This document shows, one piece after another, positions 42,439 through 50,266 of a stretch of 64,000 bases of DNA. The position numbers and the translations under genes were made by a program. Location of the stretch: contig NZ_JBHSEZ010000029.1 in assembly GCF_042653765.1 (NCBI RefSeq), positions 124,001 through 188,000 of the forward strand. Direction: 5' to 3'. This stretch comes from Castellaniella denitrificans. Lineage in GTDB: Bacteria > Pseudomonadota > Gammaproteobacteria > Burkholderiales > Burkholderiaceae_B. How positions within the stretch are numbered: the first letter of the stretch is position 1; each line of letters begins with the position of its first letter. The notes under the pieces are model-generated. The model was given only the letters and a program-made list of their open reading frames with translations. It made no database searches and was not told where the DNA came from.

Positions 42439-44444
42439 AGCTCGATTCCGTCGTTGGGGTCGAGGGAAGCCAGCCGGGCCGTGCGCTGCATGGCTGGATC
42501 GAGCTGGCGCGGAAGGGGAAGCGGCAAGTCGTCGTCGTCATCGAGCAGCCCAAGGTCGGCCGTGGGCGCGGCCAATTCGGGGTCGTAGGCGACGGCCTCA
42601 GTTAGTTCGGGCTGGCGGCGCGGGCCACCGTCGTCGGCCGAACCCAAGTTCTCCAGGCCATCGGCGGATGCCGTGGCCGGCGCAGGGGGTGCAGCAGGAA
42701 TCACCAGCCCGCTCCAGTCGTCGGCGCGGGCCGGCGGCGCGTCGGCGTACTGCCCATCCGCCGGCGTGGGCGGTGGCAGCACGCGGCGCTTGAAATTGGC
42801 GTCCGCGTAGTAGCGCAGCTTCTTCGCCTTGATCGGCGCGACGCTGGACACCATCACCACCGCCTCGTCAGGCGGAAGCTGCATCACCTCACCCGGCGTC
42901 AGCAGCGGGCGCGCTGTTTCCTGCCGCGACACCATCAAGTGGCCGAGCCACGGGGCCAATCTGTGGCCGGCGTAGTTGCGTTGCGCGCGCAGCTCGGTGG
43001 CGGTGCCCAGCGTTTCGGAGATGCGTTTGGCGGTGCGCTCGTCGTTGGTGGCGAACGTCACGCGCACATGGCAGTTGTCGAGGATGGAGTGGTTTTGCCC
43101 ATACGCCTTGTCGATCTGGTTGAGCGACTGCGCGATCAGGAAGCTGCGGATGCCGTAGCCCGCCATGAAGGCCAGCGCCGTCTCGAAGAAGTCCAGGCGC
43201 CCCAGCGCCGGGAACTCGTCGAGCATCAGCAGCAGCTTGTGGCGGCGCGCGATGCCATCGGAACCATCGAGCGATTCGGTGAGGCGCCGCCCGATCTGGT
43301 TGAGGATCAGACGAATGAGCGGCTTCGTCCGCGATATGTCCGAAGGCGGCACCACCAGATACAGCGATACCGGATGCTCGGCCGCGATCAGGTCAGCGAT
43401 GCGCCAGTCGCAGCGCGACGTGACTTCGGCCACCGTGGGATCACGGTAGAGGCCGAGGAACGACATGGCGGTGCTCAACACGCCGGAACGCTCGTTGTCC
43501 GATTTGTTGAGCACTTCGCGCGCCGCCGAGGCCACGACCGGATGCGGCCCATCGCCCAGGTGGGGCGTGGTCATCATCCGGTGCAAGGTCAGCTCGAACG
43601 GGCTGGCCGGGTCGGAGAGGAAGTTGGCGACGCCGCGCAGCGTCTTGTCTGCACCCGCGTAGAGCACGTGCAGGATGGCCCCGACCAGCAGCGCGTGCGA
43701 GGTCTTCTCCCAATGGTTGCGCTTCTCCAGCGCGCCTTCGGGATCGACCAGAATGTCCGCGATGTTCTGCACGTCGCGCACTTCATGCGCACCGCGCCGC
43801 ACCTCCAGCAGCGGGTTGTAGGCTGCCGACTTCGCATCGGTTGGGTTGAACAGCAGGCAATGCGAGAAACGTGAGCGCCAGCCTGCGGTGATCTGCCAGT
43901 TCTCGCCCTTGATGTCGTGGATGACGGCCGAGGCCGGCCAGGATAGGAGCGTCGGCACCACCAGGCCGACACCTTTACCCGAGCGCGTGGGCGCGAAGGT
44001 CAGGACGTGTTCTGGGCCTTCGTGACGGAGGTACTGCCGATCATGCTGGCCCAGGAACACGCCGGCAGGCTGCGTGAGGCCGGCCTGGCGAATGTCCTGC
44101 GCGTTCGCCCAGCGCGCAGAGCCGTAGGTCGTGACCAGGCGCGCTTGACGCGAGCGCCATACCGACATGGCAATGGCGACGACCACCGCGACCATGCCGC
44201 TGGCGCCGGCAATGGCACCGCCGGTGTCGAAGACCTCCGGCGCATAGGCACCGAAGAAGAACCACCACTCAAACAGCTTCCACGGGTGGTAGATCGGCCT
44301 GCCAAGAAGATCGAACCAGGGCGAGCCAAGGCGTAGCTGATAGCCAAGGGCGGCTGCTGTCCATTGTGTGGCGCCCCACACGCCGGCGATCACGATGCCG
44401 AATACCACGGCAATCTGACCGAACAGCACGTTCGTCCCTTGCAT
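42435..44444 (-). CDS. traG: Type IV coupling protein TraG (VirD4-like)
   Basis: A 669-residue membrane ATPase that delivers the relaxase-DNA complex to the channel. It has two N-terminal helices (about 8-28 and 75-95), Walker A APTRSGKGVGLVVPT near 151-165 and Walker B LLLMLDEFPALG near 405-416. A C-terminal acidic, Pro-rich tail of about 120 residues is variable. It is the first gene of the traG-trb transcription unit; the promoter lies in 44445-44605. Confidence 0.95.
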   Translation of the reverse strand: MQGTNVLFGQIAVVFGIVIAGVWGATQWTAAALGYQLRLGSPWFDLLGRPIYHPWKLFEWWFFFGAYAPEVFDTGGAIAGASGMVAVVVAIAMSVWRSRQARLVTTYGSARWANAQDIRQAGLTQPAGVFLGQHDRQYLRHEGPEHVLTFAPTRSGKGVGLVVPTLLSWPASAVIHDIKGENWQITAGWRSRFSHCLLFNPTDAKSAAYNPLLEVRRGAHEVRDVQNIADILVDPEGALEKRNHWEKTSHALLVGAILHVLYAGADKTLRGVANFLSDPASPFELTLHRMMTTPHLGDGPHPVVASAAREVLNKSDNERSGVLSTAMSFLGLYRDPTVAEVTSRCDWRIADLIAAEHPVSLYLVVPPSDISRTKPLIRLILNQIGRRLTESLDGSDGIARRHKLLLMLDEFPALGRLDFFETALAFMAGYGIRSFLIAQSLNQIDKAYGQNHSILDNCHVRVTFATNDERTAKRISETLGTATELRAQRNYAGHRLAPWLGHLMVSRQETARPLLTPGEVMQLPPDEAVVMVSSVAPIKAKKLRYYADANFKRRVLPPPTPADGQYADAPPARADDWSGLVIPAAPPAPATASADGLENLGSADDGGPRRQPELTEAVAYDPELAAPTADLGLLDDDDDLPLPLPRQLDPAMQRTARLASLDPNDGIEL

Positions 44445-44680
44445 GACCTAGCCTCCGATTTCTCCTGCGCTTTTTCCTCATGGAAAGCGCGGCACAAGGA
44501 CGTGCCGCAAGCGTCAGAATCGGTGCCGGGTCAGTGCCGGTCAAAGACCGTTTAGAGCAGAAAGGTCGAGGAAAAAGAAAGAATGAGTGCGGTGGCGAGC
44601 CAAAGAAAAACGCCGCAAGCGCGGGCGCATTGCGGCGTGTCGAGAAAAAAAGTGAAGGCGAATCGGCGAGCGACCAACAG
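44445..44680. other. Region between traG and the EexN gene
   Basis: These 236 bases hold a terminator for the EexN transcript (44606-44637), a short repeat CGGCAC/GTGCCG (about 44500) and presumably the traG promoter. No protein-coding gene is supported. Confidence 0.55.
44606..44637 (-). terminator. Intrinsic terminator after EexN
   Basis: On the minus strand CGCCGCAA and TTGCGGCG form an 8-bp stem (arms at 44630-44637 and 44611-44618), followed by TTTTTC. It lies 44 bases past the lipoprotein gene and would isolate the LysR-eexN transcript from traG. Confidence 0.8.
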
Positions 44681-44959
44681 TCAGAACTTTGGCGACTCTT
44701 TCGGCGGTGTATAGGGCGTTTCGCCGTCCCCATAGAATCGCTTGCGCGTGGCTTCCGCCACTCGATTGCAGAGCACGTCTCCCACCTTGGGGCGGTCGGT
44801 TTTGCACTGCTGGCGCAGTTCTTTAAGCCGTTCGGGATTGGCCGCCAGTTCTTCCACCGTTGCAATATCCGCCTCCGACGTATTGGCCTTCTGAGGCACC
44901 TCAGATTGGCCGCAGGCAGTCAAGGCGACACCTAGCAACAGCGGAACGATCTTCTTCAT
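44681..44959 (-). CDS. eexN: EexN-family entry exclusion lipoprotein
   Basis: This 92-residue lipoprotein has a signal peptide and lipobox LTAC (Cys near residue 17). The body contains NPERLKELRQQCKTDR, then C and a final RKRFYG, the same pattern as the protein at 36752-37072. It is likely an entry exclusion factor. Its ATG overlaps the stop of the LysR gene by 4 bases (ATGA), so the two are cotranslated. Confidence 0.83.
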   Translation of the reverse strand: MKKIVPLLLGVALTACGQSEVPQKANTSEADIATVEELAANPERLKELRQQCKTDRPKVGDVLCNRVAEATRKRFYGDGETPYTPPKESPKF

Positions 44960-45900
44960 GGCACAGCTTCCTCGGGTGGATTGGGGCGGTGGCCCATTGC
45001 GGATCGAGGGGTATCAGGTACTTCGATGGCTTGCACGCGCTCAATAAAGCGAGCCAATACATCTGAGGGTTCGCCTTCGGTGTGAAGCAGGTAGGTCGTC
45101 AATGGTGGCACGCGCGAAGCCAGTGGTCGCGCTACGACACCTGGTTCACGGCTCGCAGCAATATGAGTCGCGCCCGTCAGTGCTAACGCAAAGCCAGCCG
45201 ATACCAGCGCCATCATTAAATTGCCAGTAGCAACCCGTTCAGCAATCAGCGGCTCCATGTCTGCCTGACGTAACACTCTATCAACGTGCTTTGCGTGACC
45301 TTCGCAGATCTGCGGATCGCAGAGGACCAACGGATAGCGCAATAGCTCATCCAAAGGTATTCGCTTGTGAGCCAGAAGTGGGTGTCGGGCCGGCACTGCC
45401 ACCATAAGCGCATCGCTCCACACAGGTATTGCCACAATTCCATCGCCGACTTCATCGGACTGCGCGAAGCCGACGTCATACAAATCATTTTGAAGGCCTT
45501 TTATCTGTTGCGAAAGCGTCACCTCAAAAAACCGGAGTTCAATTTCCGGCTCTTCTTGCCGACAGAGCGCAAGCAATATCGGTAGACGCGACGGTGTGAT
45601 GCCATCCGATAACGCAATGCGCAGTTGTCCCTGGAAGCCGTTGGCGACAGCCTTGACACTGTCCTGGGCTTGTTGAAAGGCAGCCATCACCCTGTATGCG
45701 CTCTCCAAAAAAAGTTGACCCACGCGAGTCAATCTAGTGCTGCGCGTGGTACGTGAGAAGAGTGTCACCCCCAACTCTTCTTCTAGTTCTTTTATGGCTC
45801 GCGATAGCGGCGATTGCTCGATATGCAGTCTTTCCGCGGCACGGGCAAAATGCAGCTCTTCGGCTACGGCAATAAAGTACCTAAAATGCCTAAGATCCAT
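44956..45900 (-). CDS. LysR-family regulator next to traG (TraR-like)
   Basis: A 314-residue LysR-type regulator. The N-terminal winged HTH reads MDLRHFRYFIAVAEELHFA and then ERLHIEQSPLSRAIKELEEELG. The C-terminal effector domain (about 90-300) is of the BenM/CatM sort. In Tn4371-type elements a LysR gene sits beside traG, so it is probably part of the element core, controlling transfer or exclusion. The ATG at 45900 is chosen because LysR proteins of this group begin MDLRH; an in-frame ATG at 45936 has no better ribosome site. Confidence 0.85.
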   Translation of the reverse strand: MDLRHFRYFIAVAEELHFARAAERLHIEQSPLSRAIKELEEELGVTLFSRTTRSTRLTRVGQLFLESAYRVMAAFQQAQDSVKAVANGFQGQLRIALSDGITPSRLPILLALCRQEEPEIELRFFEVTLSQQIKGLQNDLYDVGFAQSDEVGDGIVAIPVWSDALMVAVPARHPLLAHKRIPLDELLRYPLVLCDPQICEGHAKHVDRVLRQADMEPLIAERVATGNLMMALVSAGFALALTGATHIAASREPGVVARPLASRVPPLTTYLLHTEGEPSDVLARFIERVQAIEVPDTPRSAMGHRPNPPEEAVP

Positions 45901-45991
45901 ACAAGCCCGCCGTAGGGAATCGCGCCCTGAGGTCATTCGTATCAGTCAAGCCTTGCAACCTGCTCTTCTATTTGCCGCTCAAGGCTTCACG

Positions 45992-46402
45992 TCACACGGG
46001 CTTGATCGTCATAAGGGCAGCTACTGCCAAGAAGAGCGCCGGCTTTACGCTGGATATCAAAATCCCGCCCAGCCGCCCTGGTACGTGTCGGCGCATTTGG
46101 CTTTCCAGCCACTCACTTCTTCTTGATTTGCCGGCTACCAATCCAAGCGCAATGAGAGTTAATGACGCAATTAACCAAGGTGACGCCATTATTTCCCAGC
46201 CAATCACGCTCACCAGCGCAAAGCCAGATAGGGTCAGCGCGATTCCGCTGATGGATATCATTCGACTAATTAGAGTCGTTGCCCTTTGCCAATCTGCCGA
46301 GGCCATTTTTGGTCGCGTATATGCCAGCACCGGAAGCGCCATCATGCTCCCGACAGAAACTATCGCCATCAAGACGTGAATGGTTTTAATTGATAAGTAC
46401 AC
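45992..46402 (-). CDS. DUF2269-family small membrane protein
   Basis: A 136-residue protein with four predicted helices (about 5-27, 46-68, 73-90, 112-133) and the DUF2269 start YLSIKTIHVLMAIVSVGSMM, with a His in helix 1. Function is unknown. It follows the cupin gene by 4 bases on the same strand, making a two-gene unit. The region is clearly lower in GC than the flanking tra genes, so it is likely acquired cargo. Confidence 0.78.
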   Translation of the reverse strand: MYLSIKTIHVLMAIVSVGSMMALPVLAYTRPKMASADWQRATTLISRMISISGIALTLSGFALVSVIGWEIMASPWLIASLTLIALGLVAGKSRRSEWLESQMRRHVPGRLGGILISSVKPALFLAVAALMTIKPV

Positions 46403-46406
46403 AAAA

Positions 46407-46913
46407 CTACTCCTTGGCTACATCCCAATAATCTCCGCCCTGACCGACGCGAGCTATTTCATCAAATGCAGCCGCCTCGCCGGGAAGAGTGTGTGATTTG
46501 AATTTATTTGTATCCGGGTACTCCACAATGTCGATTGTTGGGTTAGTGCCTATGGCTATGTAACGCAATTCTTCGGTGCCGTCGTTGCGAATTTGATGCG
46601 CTGTTTCTGGGCCGCCGGCATGACATGAAATGAAATCGCCCTCGCGAATTGGATATGCCTTTTCCCCGTAGCGGAGCACTCCGCTACCAGAAATAATGAA
46701 GAAAAGCTCGTCGCTTCCTCTATGCGAATGAAAGGGAAAAGCGCATTTCCCGGGCGCAAGAACGAGCAAGTTGGCACCGAGTCTGCTGCTACCAGGCGTG
46801 CCGGCTAAGCGGGCCAACCGTGGCTCATAGCAAACGGCGCCTGCGCCCGTAGGTGCGTAGGGCGCCGGAAGAGGTTCGGGCTCAAGATTGAAGACATTGA
46901 CAATTACAGACAT
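46407..46913 (-). CDS. Cupin-domain protein
   Basis: A 168-residue single-domain cupin. The metal-binding pattern appears as FPFHSHRGSDELFFIISGSG (His-x-His with a following Glu; about 75-95) and the second motif GDFISCHAGGPETAHQ (His). It is similar to dimethylsulfoniopropionate-lyase- or isomerase-like cupins of unknown substrate. The ATG at 46913 was chosen; a GTG at 46928 is also in frame. It is divergent from a LysR gene whose product may regulate it. Confidence 0.82.
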   Translation of the reverse strand: MSVIVNVFNLEPEPLPAPYAPTGAGAVCYEPRLARLAGTPGSSRLGANLLVLAPGKCAFPFHSHRGSDELFFIISGSGVLRYGEKAYPIREGDFISCHAGGPETAHQIRNDGTEELRYIAIGTNPTIDIVEYPDTNKFKSHTLPGEAAAFDEIARVGQGGDYWDVAKE

Positions 46914-47007
46914 GGCACGTTTGCTCACGAAAATAGTTATGTTGCCGGGTAAACCAGAAGATTGATACTGTTAAGATTGAACCTCTTACTAGACAGTTTT
47001 GTTCACC

Positions 47008-47895
47008 ATGCCTGTACCCTACTGGGACGACCAGCGCATCTTGCTTGCGGTGCTAAGAGCGGGCAGCCTTCTGGGCGCTGCTCGCGTTCTTGGCGTAAGC
47101 CAGCCGACAATTCGAAGGCGCATTGAAGCCCTAGAAATCGCCTTGGGGGTAGCGCTTTTTACTCGCTGCGCTGCCGCGGTTGTACCCACACAGACAGCAC
47201 TCGACCTTGTTCCCCATTTAGAGGCTATGGAACGAGCGTCTTCCGCTTTTCAACGTGGGGTCAGTGCAGACGCCAATGCACTTGCAGGCACTGTTCGCCT
47301 TGCAGCCAGCGAACTGTTGGGTGTCGAACTTCTTCCCACTATGCTGGAGTCATTGCGGACAGATCACCCTATGCTGTCGATCGAGTTGGCACTTTCTGAT
47401 CGAGTCGAGGATTTGATCGAGCACGAGGCTGATATAGCCATTAGAACCGTAAAGCCGACTCATGATTCTTTGATTGCTCGACGTCTTGGAGTTTCCAAAG
47501 TCGGCCTCTATGCTAAGCCTGAATTTCTTGAGGCAAACGGAGAGCCAAGGAGCCTTGAGCAGCTCCGGGAGTGCCCATTGATTACGCCAGATAGAGCATC
47601 AGACGACTGGGCAACTCTTTTGCAGCTCGGATATCCATCTCATAGTCCGAAAGTAGTCCTCAGGGCTGACAATCATTTAGCACAGTTGGCAGCGGTTCGA
47701 TCAGGTCTTGGCATAGGGCCGTGCCATAGCATGCTTGCCAAGCGTTATCAGCTCACCCGTGTGCTTGAGCAGGATTTCAACCTGGATGTAGATGTGTGGA
47801 TTGCAATGCCTGAAAGCTCGCGAAATATAGCGCGAGTAACAGCGGTATTCAGATGTCTAGCTAACGCAATGAGTGACCTTCTTGCGGAGAGCTAA
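47008..47895 (+). CDS. LysR-family regulator divergent from the cupin gene
   Basis: A 295-residue LysR regulator. The HTH reads LLAVLRAGSLLGAARVLGVSQPTIRRRIEALE (residues about 10-41, described by ends) and the C-terminal substrate domain belongs to the group acting on neighbouring genes. It is transcribed away from the cupin-DUF2269 pair across a 94-base gap, the usual layout for a LysR regulator and its target. The ATG at 47008 is used instead of a TTG at 46999. Confidence 0.87.
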   Translation: MPVPYWDDQRILLAVLRAGSLLGAARVLGVSQPTIRRRIEALEIALGVALFTRCAAAVVPTQTALDLVPHLEAMERASSAFQRGVSADANALAGTVRLAASELLGVELLPTMLESLRTDHPMLSIELALSDRVEDLIEHEADIAIRTVKPTHDSLIARRLGVSKVGLYAKPEFLEANGEPRSLEQLRECPLITPDRASDDWATLLQLGYPSHSPKVVLRADNHLAQLAAVRSGLGIGPCHSMLAKRYQLTRVLEQDFNLDVDVWIAMPESSRNIARVTAVFRCLANAMSDLLAES

Positions 47896-47937
47896 CATAG
47901 AATTGCGAAAACCAATTCCACAGCGGATGAAAATACC

Positions 47938-48558
47938 CTAATCAACTCTAACCTCAAACCCAAGAGCTTGAGCAACAATTATTGTTTGGTCGATCGTAAT
48001 AATTGCGCCTTTAAGCTGAACGTTTTCCGGCTCCAAAGAACTCAGATCACTTCCTCTAAGGTCACATTCGGAAAAATCCGCACTATGCAGCCAAGCACCC
48101 GATAAGTCTGTGTCGCGAATTGTTCCACCTTGGCATCTTGCCCCTGTGAGGTCGGCCTCCCTCAACCTGATACCCAAGAGCGATGCTCGGCTCAAATCGG
48201 CACCGGGTAATCCCACAAAGCCCCAATCGCCTCCGATGACTTGCATGTGGTGAAATTGGCAGTCATCAAACATGCTGCCCAAGAGTTTACATTCCAAGAA
48301 CTTGCTGTCGAAGAAATTGCACGACACAAACGTGCAATTTACAAAAGCGCTGTCTTTGTGGATCGATGCGTTAAAGCGTGCTCGCCGGAAGGTACATTCA
48401 TTAAAGACGCAGCCACTGGACTGCACTTCAGTTAAGTCAATGTCGACAAAAAGCGTATTGCTATATTCTTTTCTTAGCAACTCTTGCCCATACCAATCTG
48501 CGCCCGAAATCCTTTCGCTAGTTGGGGGCGCAGGCTCTCCATATTTTCTATCCGCCAT
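47938..48558 (-). CDS. Pentapeptide-repeat protein
   Basis: A 206-residue protein with repeated A(D/N)LxX-like units from about residue 45 to 185 (for example CVFNECTFRRARF, CTFVSCNFFDSKFLECKL, ADLSRASLLGIRLREADLTGARC). This predicts a right-handed quadrilateral beta-helix. Qnr and MfpA of this family mimic DNA and protect gyrase, but many members have no known role. No signal peptide. Its start overlaps the end of the phosphatase-like gene by 11 bases, so the two are cotranslated. Confidence 0.85.
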   Translation of the reverse strand: MADRKYGEPAPPTSERISGADWYGQELLRKEYSNTLFVDIDLTEVQSSGCVFNECTFRRARFNASIHKDSAFVNCTFVSCNFFDSKFLECKLLGSMFDDCQFHHMQVIGGDWGFVGLPGADLSRASLLGIRLREADLTGARCQGGTIRDTDLSGAWLHSADFSECDLRGSDLSSLEPENVQLKGAIITIDQTIIVAQALGFEVRVD

Positions 48559-49375
48559 TATCGGGTTCCGTTTCTTTTTCTAGCAAATGTGCAATTTGTG
48601 TGGATAGGTTCTGCCCTGACGCGACAATTGATTTATCCCCAATCGTGAAATTTCCTGATTCTGCATTAGTGACCAATGCGCCGGCCTCTTCAGCCAAAAG
48701 CGCACCTGCCAGCCAGTCCTCTACGTCACCATCCATAGACCAGTAGGCGTCGAGTCTTCCCGCCGCAACATATGCAAGCTGAAGTGATGACGACGCCATA
48801 ATCCGTAAGGAAAACACAGCCGGGACGACCTTCTGTATAGACGCAATGGTCGCGTCGGTTGCATCCCTTCCGTCGAATTTAAAAGATGGCATCGTCGTAG
48901 CGACAACTGCGGCTTCAAGCAGCTTTCGATCTGACGATCTAATTTCTCTTCCATTCAGTGACGCCTGTTCGCCTTTGACCGCTGTGAACATTTCGTCCAG
49001 GACAGGATCGTAGACAAAAGCAGCCCTGGTTTCTCCATTCACTACCAGCGCGAGAGACGACGACCACAACGGGAGACCCATAAGATAATGGTATGCGCCG
49101 TCAATTGGATCATAGATCCAGGACGCCCCGGAACCCGAGCCGTTGCTGAACGACGCACCTGTGCGCTCAGAATATCCCCAAGAAATATCCGGGTATGCCT
49201 CTGCCAGTGCGGTCTTGAGTAAAGAGCACGCCCGAGAGTTGGCTTCTTTGACGTAGGAAATCATTCCCCCTGCATCTCGAAGGTTTCTTTCTGCTGGATT
49301 TTCTCTTAGTAGTTGAGTAACCGTTTTTAGGTGCTGGCTGCACAAATCCATATCCAGTTGCATAGCATTTTCCAA
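48548..49375 (-). CDS. Inositol-monophosphatase-family protein
   Basis: A 275-residue member of the IMPase/CysQ superfamily. Motif A reads YDPIDGAYHYLMGLP near 87-101, with the metal Asp residues, and the third motif GDVEDWLAGALLAEEAG is near 215-231. The usual GEE motif reads GYSERTG near 67-73, so the first metal site may be altered. Likely substrates are sugar or nucleotide phosphates (SuhB-, HisN- or CysQ-like); which one cannot be told. It is first in a two-gene unit with the pentapeptide protein. Confidence 0.82.
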   Translation of the reverse strand: MENAMQLDMDLCSQHLKTVTQLLRENPAERNLRDAGGMISYVKEANSRACSLLKTALAEAYPDISWGYSERTGASFSNGSGSGASWIYDPIDGAYHYLMGLPLWSSSLALVVNGETRAAFVYDPVLDEMFTAVKGEQASLNGREIRSSDRKLLEAAVVATTMPSFKFDGRDATDATIASIQKVVPAVFSLRIMASSSLQLAYVAAGRLDAYWSMDGDVEDWLAGALLAEEAGALVTNAESGNFTIGDKSIVASGQNLSTQIAHLLEKETEPDNGG

Positions 49376-49460
49376 CTATTCGCAGGACGTCCATGATCGC
49401 TCCGAACGATGTTGCCTGATACACTCACTGGGTCAATAAGTATGCGTATCGGGCCAAAAG

Positions 49461-50258
49461 ATGCTATCCACTGGTGGTTCACGCGTTGGCGAGGACGTCT
49501 TGTTTTCCCTAAGCCATCAAACACAGGTCTCCGATGTGGAGATGCCCCCGCACACTCACCGCGAAGGTCAACTCTACGTGGTGGCAGAAGGCTCAATGAT
49601 TGTCGCAACAGCCCATGAAACGTGGCTAGTAGCGCCTGGGCAAATTGGGTGGATACCACCCGAGGTGACACACAGCGCACGTGTTCACGGGACAATGTCA
49701 GGCTGGGTGGGCCATCTTGCCCCTGAGCTATCTTTGGACCTCCCTGGCCGGCCGACGGCCTTCAGGCAAAGTGCCTTATCAGCCGCAATCCTTGAAAGAT
49801 TGCCTGGGAGCGGAGTGTCCACCGCGAGCGACAAACGTGAGCTTCGTCTGCTAGAGGCCCTCGTCGATGAGTTGGGTTTGCTCCCGCCCCAGCCTATGTG
49901 CTTGCCGTACCCTAAGACTTCTAGGCTCGCGGATATCGCAAGAAAAATTATTGATGACTTGGCAGTAGCAAATTCTCTTGACGACATGGCCGCGCTAGCA
50001 TTCATGTCCAGGCGAAGTCTCACGCGCCAGTTTCGGGCGGAGACTGGGATGTCAATCGTGGAGTGGCGTGATGCCGCTCGCATGCAGCGGGCTGTGCAAT
50101 TGTTGGCAGCGGGGCATAGCGTGACCAGCATCGCGTATACGCTCGGATACGATGGAGCAAGCAGATTCATAGATAAATTCAGTGCAACTTTCGGCGTCAC
50201 ACCGAAGCAGTTCTCCCTTAGATCCATCAGAAATCCGCTGCGCGAAGATGCTGATTGA
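49461..50258 (+). CDS. AraC-family regulator with cupin sensor domain
   Basis: A 265-residue regulator. It has an N-terminal cupin domain (about 25-110, with MPPHTHREGQLYVV) and a C-terminal double HTH (about 155-255) including IIDDLAVANSLDDMAALAFMSRRSL and the end VTSIAYTLGYDGASRFIDKF, given as short parts of the two helices. It is divergent from the IMPase-like gene over an 85-base gap, so it probably controls that unit. The exact start is uncertain. Confidence 0.86.
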   Translation: MLSTGGSRVGEDVLFSLSHQTQVSDVEMPPHTHREGQLYVVAEGSMIVATAHETWLVAPGQIGWIPPEVTHSARVHGTMSGWVGHLAPELSLDLPGRPTAFRQSALSAAILERLPGSGVSTASDKRELRLLEALVDELGLLPPQPMCLPYPKTSRLADIARKIIDDLAVANSLDDMAALAFMSRRSLTRQFRAETGMSIVEWRDAARMQRAVQLLAAGHSVTSIAYTLGYDGASRFIDKFSATFGVTPKQFSLRSIRNPLREDAD

Positions 50259-50266
50259 TGCTTACG

